In this document: positions 50,801-59,800 of the stretch, piece after piece | How the letters are laid out: each line of letters opens with the position of its first letter | Numbering within the stretch: the first letter of the stretch is position 1 | Assembly: GCA_013399015.1 (NCBI GenBank) | Contig: VWZX01010273.1 | Coordinates: 5,793,950 to 5,857,949 of the forward strand | Source of the DNA: Galbula dea | Taxonomy: Eukaryota > Chordata > Aves > Piciformes > Galbulidae | DNA length: 64,000 nucleotides | Direction: 5' to 3' | The notes under the pieces: model-generated | Databases searched by the model: none | Told to the model about the DNA's origin: nothing | Seen by the model: only the letters and a program-made list of their open reading frames with translations | Position numbers and translations under genes: made by a program

Positions 50801-53800
50801 CAAACTGGGGGCGCAGCTCTTCCTGGAATGACAGGGTAGATTCCTTTGCTGTACTGCTTATTTCACTGAAGTATCAAACATCAGACATACATGTGCTATA
50901 AAGTAGGAAATTTATATTGCTATTATTTCTTTGCTTATAGTGCTCCACCTCTAATATCCAAATAATTTGCTCTTCTGAAAATATATGGGAACAGTGCCAA
51001 GGACCAAGACAGAGCAGAAGCCATAAGAGCCTTCCCCACTCTGTGAGGATATTAAAAGGATCACAGGTCCTAACACTGACTTAAACACTAGTTTTTCTGC
51101 AGAAGCTGATAAGAAAACTATAAATTAATGCTGGTTATGATGGTTTCTTTTGTGATATCAAACCATTTCTTAAAGGCTGCCAGTCTGTATCTACACATCT
51201 ATGGAAAGCCATAAAACAAAGTAATGGTAAAGTCTTTATTGACTTACACTGCAATTAAATCATCAATATAGTTAAATTGCAGCTATGTTCACTAGTGGTT
51301 TATGAAGCAATAAAATAATTTTATTATTGCTGATGCTGATAGCAGAATGTTAAAGGATAAGTTATGTCTCTCAGAAGGATATAAAAATCTAGTTTCTGTC
51401 CCTCTGGTTGTCCTGGTCCTGTTTTTAGGCAAGATTAGGAATTTCCAGTACAAGAAACCATAGAATTGAAAGGCATCTGTGCTGACATTAGTAGTAGCTC
51501 CTGTCCTCTGTATGGGCAGTGTATCCACTCCATTTTTCAAAGGATATTTTATCTTTTTAATAAATGCAGAATTATATTTGGAATTATAATGTTAGCTGCA
51601 GAAGGCAAAGAATCCCTGCATAGGCTCAGGTATACAAGTTTATTCTGCAACTAGTGCTATAAACAGAAATACAACCTGAATTACAAATTCAGATTACAGG
51701 CATACAATATGTAGTGATATTTTCACTTAAACCATGCTGATAGCAAGCCTCACAAGTTTACTATTTCTTCATCTTACCTCTTCATCTTCCCAGTCTATGA
51801 GGTCCCAGTCATAGGTTAATACAGCTCTCCGTCTTTTCCAAAACTCTAGGAAGACTGTGGCTGTGGAAAACATCAACTGCATTTTAATTATGGAGAAGAA
51901 AGAAAGGAGGCCATGCAGATCTCAAGAAACTCAGAAACATATACAGTAGTAACTGTCATTAGCCACTTTCTGGCTGTTTTTGCCAGAGAATCTGAAAATT
52001 GTAAGTAACTTCAGGATAAACACTGTTAAAACTGGAACACTATTTTACAAGGTTTATTGAAGAATCATTTATTTTGCTGTCTCCTCTATCTGTACAGAGA
52101 TAGGTACCTGTCAATATGAGACACTGCCATCCTTTTTGGATCATCATTTTAATTTTATTCAGAACAAATATTGCTTAAAATTTTTCTTGAAGAAACAAGG
52201 ATGTGCATACACAATGGTATCTATTAATATATAGAATATATCCTCATCTTATAATGCTATTTATCTCACTATCTGTCCCCTAAGATTTGTGATAACTTGC
52301 TTATTCTTTAAATCAAGATTTAAGTTTTCAGGCTCTGGTATAGGATGAATAAACATGAGTTGGAAGCTTGTTGTTACACACTGCAGAGAGTGCTAGATTT
52401 CAAAGAAAAGTAAACTCATGGTATCAGACTCTGTCCTCAGTCCCCTCACAGACCACCCCCACCTCATGTCATACAGATAATTTACTTCCTCAAAAGGGAC
52501 ATGGGAAAGGGTAGAACTTGATCCATTTGACAGAAAACTTTCCACTTGTCCACTGCAGTATTTTCAAGAAAACACCACTCCTATATAAACACCTCCTGTA
52601 TATGCCATATCCTCAACACTTATCTCAAGGGTAAGTTATGAAGCACTTGATTCCTTAAAAATGTAAAGTGGAAATAGGTAACAACATCATGGCATTCCAC
52701 TCAAGCAGTCACACAATTTATGAGTTGCTCTTCACCACATACCAGCCTAGAATAAATATACATAAAGAATTAGAGAATAAAAGAATCCTGTGCTGACTAG
52801 ATCAGCGTATCAAGTTATACATGATATGCCTGACTTCCTCATTCTTCCTTGAACCCTGTGCTGTTTGTAAAAAAGCTAAAGTGAGGAGTAAGATTTGCAA
52901 CATTCAGATCCCCAGCTGATTATGTATTCCAAAGTAAAAATTAATGACATCTGACAAATTCAGAAAACTTGCACTCAGATTGTTACCTAAAACTACTGCA
53001 ACTGTGAACACACTGAGAGAGAGGATCAGACCCATTTCCAGCAGCACTTTTTTCCTAACAGAACTCATTTTACTGCTCTGTTTTGTAGAAGACATGCCTT
53101 TTCCAGTTTCCATCTCACAAAGTGTACCATAGGACACTCTGAGATGGTAAGAAACTATCTCCTGTAAAATTAATAGTTGCACAGTACACAGAACAATAGT
53201 TTCCATAGTTCACAGAAAACAGTCTCCCTCCTGAAAGGCCAGTTCAAAGACTTTCAAAGGATGAAGCAATAAGCACTGCCTACCCACTTTACCACAAACA
53301 CTGCAATTTTTATGGGCTCTGTAATGACAGAGCTGGGTCCTGCCAGCAGCCAAGTCGGTCGGGCTGGTTCCAGAGGCGGGTGAAGGGCTGCCCCACCTCA
53401 CCTCACTTCACCTCACCTGAACGGTGCGTTCCTGACCGCTCAGGCGCTGCCACATCGAGCACACCTGCACTCCCCTCTCCCCACCAGACTCACTGCAATC
53501 GGGGACAGAGCTGCATCTCAACAGGTTCTTGCATAGAGCTCAAAGGTAAGGCTGAAGGGGTTTGTGATGCTTATTAGTGATCTTCAGTAACAATCAGTGT
53601 TCTCTCATATAGTGTTTGGGAAGGACTAATCGATGCTGTTGTAGGCAAACTGTGTTTAGAGTGTGCTTCTGAGAAAATAATAGAAACAAAACCCCCAACG
53701 TTTTGTGATTCAAACATTAAAGCAGAGAAGTAGAAGTGGTGGAAGCCCCATCCCTAGAAGTTTTAAAGGCCAGGCTGGATGGGGCTCTGGGCAGCTTGGT

Positions 53801-56800
53801 CTAGTGGACTCTGACAATGCCCATGGCTGGGGGGCTGGAACTAGGTGATCTTTAAGGTCCTTTCCAACTCTGACAATTCTGTAAGTAGCAGCCACAAAAA
53901 ATGACAGTATTTCACTCAAATTCATACTTTTCTTCAGTGGGTAGTCAGGGTCCTTATCAAGCAAGTAAAGAATTTATCTCTCAGACAATTCAGGGCCCAC
54001 AAAAATGCTGGGGGGTGGTGGTGGCGGCAAAGGAAAGCATTTTTTCTATGCTACTTTATACCAACTTTCTGTCAGGCAAGGTATTGCTACACTGGTATTG
54101 CTTCTGCTCAGTTTAGTTGGGCAAAAATGAACCCAAAATACACACTTTGGAAGCTCAGCCACTGCACTTAAACTTCTCAGGTTGCTAGCTAGTAACTGAG
54201 GGTAATTATAGAATGTAATTCATATTTATATTCCACTTTATAATTCCCTAAGAATTTACAAATTATTTTCTCAGTACAAAAACTAAAATACATTTAAGCT
54301 TTCAAATTTAATATTCATTGCTCATTAAATTTAGAAGAATCTCATCTTTGGGAAAGCAATCTGAATTTTTGAACAAAGAGCCACAGGAGCAAAAATTCAA
54401 TACATTTCTAGGACCATCATTTGCTTTTATGTTCCATGTACTTTTGGATCACTAATGTAAAAGTAAAAATAATCTACTTAATTAGACTTACAAAGCATAG
54501 TAAGTGTGAAACTCTGCAAACAAAAACACGCTACTCCAGACCACAAGAAACACACAAGTGCCATTAATAATTTGCTCCTCATGTTCACACTTACTACTTA
54601 AGTTAAACTACTTTCTAATCACTAGTCCATAAAGCCAGGCTGAGTTGAATGGGACCAGGGCTTCAGGCAGATTGCAGGTGTGCAGATGCACATCTATGTA
54701 CACCAGCACTTGCACAGTGAATTCTTCCTGCTGTAAAGCAACTGTAATTCTTATAACAGATTGATAAGGATTTTTGCAGCCTTTTTTCTATTCACTTCAA
54801 TCAAAATACAGAACTCTGTATGACTCCTGGTGGCTGTACCTACAATAGTATTTTAATCTACAGCAAGAATGTCCTTTTAAAGTCTCCTGATCATCCCTGC
54901 TTGTTGCCCTTTGGCTTACACCACTGGGCACACTCCTGTCGGCAAGTGAAGCGACGTGCTCCAGAAGTAGCCTAACACAGGCCAGCTCCTAAAGGGTGCT
55001 CAGTCAAAGGGAAAAGACTGTGGCAAGTTCAGAGTAAACCCCTCAAAACATGTGAAGAGTAGGTATCAAGTCCTCAGCACCTCTCTTCTAACTGGGCTAC
55101 ACATTTTCCAGTGCATACTCGGGTTCACACTGGAGGCCCATTTTTTAAGGGAATTGCAATCATATTTTGGTGAATTGCTCAAATAAGGGTCACTACATCT
55201 CTCCATAAAGCCATATACCAAAGGAGAAAGTTTTCTTCTTCCTTTTTTTTTTTCCCCCTGGAGTTGGCTTTTTTTTTCCCTACCCAGCTGTCCCAGGTCT
55301 CAGATGAAATTTGACTCTAGCACAAACACAAAACCAAACCCAGAGTGGAAAATCTACTGAAGAAACATGGTGGTGACCATCCTATGTAAAACCCTCATTT
55401 TTCATGCTAAAAAAAGGTAGAGCTAATCTGGGTAATGGTAATCCCATACCAATGTTTCTACTCACTTCAGGCTACGCCTGCTGCACAGATTTCCACTGGG
55501 CTGGTACTGTGTAATGTGAATACCAGTGAATCAGAAAGGGACTTCACCTTTTTGTCATTGATAATCTATTCATAGCTCCCTTGAATGCTTACTTGAACAA
55601 CTAATTTAAGGTTTGGGCTCTTCTGCAAGTTTGGCTTATCCACTTATTGTTCTCCTGCAATAGCACTATTTGCATATTAAGCTCTAGAAGCAATGAGTAT
55701 CTTTGAAGAACTTCAGTGTTTTCTAAACTGTTGCACTGGATAAAGAAGAGTTAATTATTAGACACAAAAAGATTTCCAGGAAGCAGTGCATCACAGCCTG
55801 GGAACTACAGCACACAACTTTCAAAGCAAGCAGGTTTCTTCTCTATGGTCTCCCATGAGGGAGATTACACAAGGAAAAATGACAATTTGTTCTAACAGTG
55901 TTGAGTACAAAAAGGCTAAGATGGGGAAAACACCCAATTAAATAAAAAAAACCCCAGTGAACAAACCCAGCCCTCATCCCCTTTTGCCCCCAAAAAGCCC
56001 CCAAACAAAACACCCATAGAAAAAAACCACAAGACAGCAGGAGGGGAGGCAGAATCTGAAAGAAATAGTTACTTTTTCCAGGTATCTATCTCCTTTCTTC
56101 AGGTGGTAATGTACCCCCACACATGGACATCTAATTAAGCAATGCTGAGGATATAACTTACTATAGTTTTTACTGTGCTACATAATATGCATTACATTAA
56201 AGGTGATGTGTGGGAGTTAAAAACTGCACGACCTCAATCTGTCTCATACATAGAAAAAACACATGCTCCCTGGCAAAGCCCCCCAAATACACTCAACAGC
56301 ATCCCTGCCACAATCATGTGAATCCAAGATGTCTTTTTCTCTTCCTTCTCAGTCTAACATTTGAAAAAAATTAATGCATAATATACAGTTTTCAGTTTCC
56401 TATAGGAAAAGAAGTTTCCATATAATCCATAACCCCTGGACAGATTTAGTTTTCCATTTGTTTCTGGCAACATTTATATGACACTCACTGCTCAGGGTCA
56501 CAAAACACCATCCAGCAACTTTCAGGGCTAATTGTAACAATCATATTTCTACCCAATGAACCTTCTACCCTTTGGCATGCTCTTGGAGTTGCTGCCTGCC
56601 CAGAAAACATTGCCTTGAGCATGCCACTCAAATATGTAATCATTACCTCATTCTATAGCAAAGTGGTTTTGAATTATTCCCCTCTGAGTATGAGGCATGT
56701 TTACAGAACCATACAATTTCCCTGTGCAGAAAAGCTCTTGTTTACCATCAATATTGTTTTGAGTCATTCTTTAGGTGATTAACACTTAGGGACGTAAAGT

Positions 56801-59800
56801 TTCCAGCACCAACAGATGGTAAACAAGTGAGATCTCTATAGCCTAACACTAACTTTTTTTTACCACTTGGGTCTGTCTTTTTTTTTTTTTTTTTAATCCC
56901 AAAATAAAGTAACAGACAACAGTGAATTTCTTTCAGGTTCTGTATATAACAAAACAAAATTGGAAGTTAACACCATGCAACCCTCCCGTGGAATGATTTT
57001 CATTTTTCTGCTTGTAAGTCTGCAATGGGACAAAAGCAATAGTGAGGGCAGCACAGTAGATGATACAACTAACAGAAATAGCTCAATTACAGCTAACAAC
57101 CAGTCTACAGTGCAACCAACTAAACAGAGGTTTGTTCTGACTATGGCTACTGCCATAAATCCTTCGACCCTCAGTCATGCTGCACCAATAACTGCCAGTG
57201 CCAGAGACGTAATGAAAAGAGCAGAGATGAGCAATCAGCCAATGAACACACCCCTGAGGTCCACTGATGGCACCAACTTATCTTCAAATGTTACTGTGGT
57301 ATCAAAAGATGGAATAAATAACTCTGCCACAGACAGAATCCCAACATCTTTAGCAACATTTACAACAATGGGTAACTTTTCTGGAGAGACCAAAAGTGCT
57401 GCAGCTACTTCCACAGTGACATCGCGTGACTCCACAGCCACCCACAGCACTCCTTCAGCTGTGGTGTTCTCCAGTGATAACTCTTCAATCAACTTCACCC
57501 TGTTGTTCCCCACTGGTATGGCTCTGACATCACCCATGGTGAAGGAGGACAGTCCTACACCCAACTTCACCACCATTCAGCAGACGACAGAGCTGAATCT
57601 TAATTTCAGCAACTCTTCTACTGCATCACCTAACTCAAAAGATGCCAGTGAAGGTAAGTATCTAACTAAAGTCCAACTGGTTTAATAAAATCTTTAGGCT
57701 GAACTCAATCCTTTTCATTGAACAGGAGGCTTTATAAGATGTGTGAATTAATAGATGACCTGGCACAGACTAAGAGTCACTCAAAACAAAAACAGTTTTA
57801 AAACTGATTTGCTGTTTATTTATTTGTTTAACAATTCCAGGAGTTGGAATGACAGGTACTGCCCATTCATATTGGAGTGGTCTTTCAAAGCAGATGTGTA
57901 GAAAGAACAGCTAAAATGTGTAAGCTGTCAACTTATTTCAGTTCAGAAACTTCTGTGACCAAAGATGACTTCTTCTATATACTTCCAAAGGAATTACTCA
58001 TTGTGCATTTAATGATCAAGTTGAGTATGTGTGGGAAAACAATGGAGCATGAAACTGCCATGGCACTTTCCTGGCCTGCTGCTCTGAATCAGGTAGTCAG
58101 GAAAAGAAAAAGAAAAATTAGAAGAGATTAATTTTTTGCCATTAATTATCTTTCAAGCTTTTAACACTGAAAGGCTTATCCATTGTATTCAGCAGAGTAC
58201 AGTTTGTACTAAGAACTGAAGGAGCATCAGACTTTCATGTTTCCTATCATGGTTCTCATAATGACAATGTACCTGATTTTTAGATAACGTGACTGAAAAG
58301 GAAGGGGGGTGGGAGAGCAAGTGCAGTTCCAAGAAAAACAGAATACTTTGAAGAAGCATTTTAAGAAGCCTGAGCAAAATCTTAGAGGAATTAAATTATT
58401 CTGTTAACTGAAGAGGTGCAGAAAGCATTACTGCATTTCTTACCTTGCACACTCAAACACCGGCAATCTAAAACTTAATCATTTGAAATTCAGAGGCTGC
58501 AATTTTAACTGCTGGCTTAAATACTTACAAATAACCACATTCCAAGAGTGGTTACTTATATCTTTAAAGAAAAGGACAATAGTTGATTCTGAAATTAAAC
58601 CTGGAACTTTTTTATTTGACACAAAACTAATTTAGCCTTTCATTTGCTTGTTTGTTTGCTTTTAAAACCTCTGTTATTCTCTGGAAAGTCAAGGATGGAA
58701 GTGTCTTATTTTCTTTTACAAAGGCAGAAAGTTTCTGTAGAGGCTAGTTCATAGTCACAGTCTGCAAAGCATTTCAGATCCTTGGTGAAAAGTCTCATTC
58801 CACAAAGCCCTTGACTGCTACAGAGCGAGACTGATGTACCCAATCTTACAGATTTATTCCCATTCAGCTCTCTTTTTCTTTCTTTCTCTCCTAGACAAAA
58901 CCAACAATGGAGGAGTAATAGCTGGTGTCATTGTAGGAGCCATTTTGGGATCAATATTAATTGGTCTGATTGGGTATTTCCTATGTGGTAAGGAAAGGTC
59001 TGAGTCGTTTTCCCACAGAAGGCTTTATGATGATACAAGGAATGACCCAGGTAAGGAGTAGCACAAGTGTTTTGCCTAAGAACAGTTATTTCTGCACAGA
59101 GCTGCTTCAATAGTCTGGTCTTATTTGATTATTAGGAAAGTATCATCAACTCCAAACTAGCTTTCAAACCATAGCACTATTATTTTTAAATTTTAGCTTA
59201 ATCAATACTCTCCTTAACTCTATGTCTCCAAGTTATTCTTTTAACCTCTGAAATATTAGCAAATATGATACCTGGCATGAGTGAACCTCTTGAAAGCATT
59301 GTGGGTGAGTTCAAAACCACAGTTCAGGAATCACAGAATATCCTGAGTTGGAAAGGACCCACAAGGATCATCAAGTCCAACTCCTGTCTAAGCACAGGAC
59401 AACCCCAAAGTCACACCACATGTCTAAGAGCATTGGCCAAATGCTCTCTCAAACTTTGCTTAACTGAAAAAGGGTAGACTCCTTACTCATCCAACTTCAA
59501 TTACAGAATGAGGGACGAAACTATATCTGAAACTGCATTTACTTTCTGGTAGTACAAATATTTTTAAGAGGTTTAAAGAGAAAATTGCTTTTCTCTTCCC
59601 TGTGAATATGTATAAACTTGCATTAAAGTGTAATGACAGAGTCCAAACATTTACATTATGTTCCTGGGCTTTACTTTCTAACGTTAAAACAAACACTGAG
59701 GGGCTAAAAATGCTTTTTTTCCTTTCTCATATAAAACCAAATCGAAACAAAACTTGGGCAATCTGCCCTTTCTGGATTAAATGCAAAAGCTGAAAGCTGT

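Noticed and set aside
57235..57576. 113-codon minus-strand frame
   Set aside because: It is antisense to the Ser/Thr-rich MUC15 exon, whose codon bias leaves the opposite strand open.
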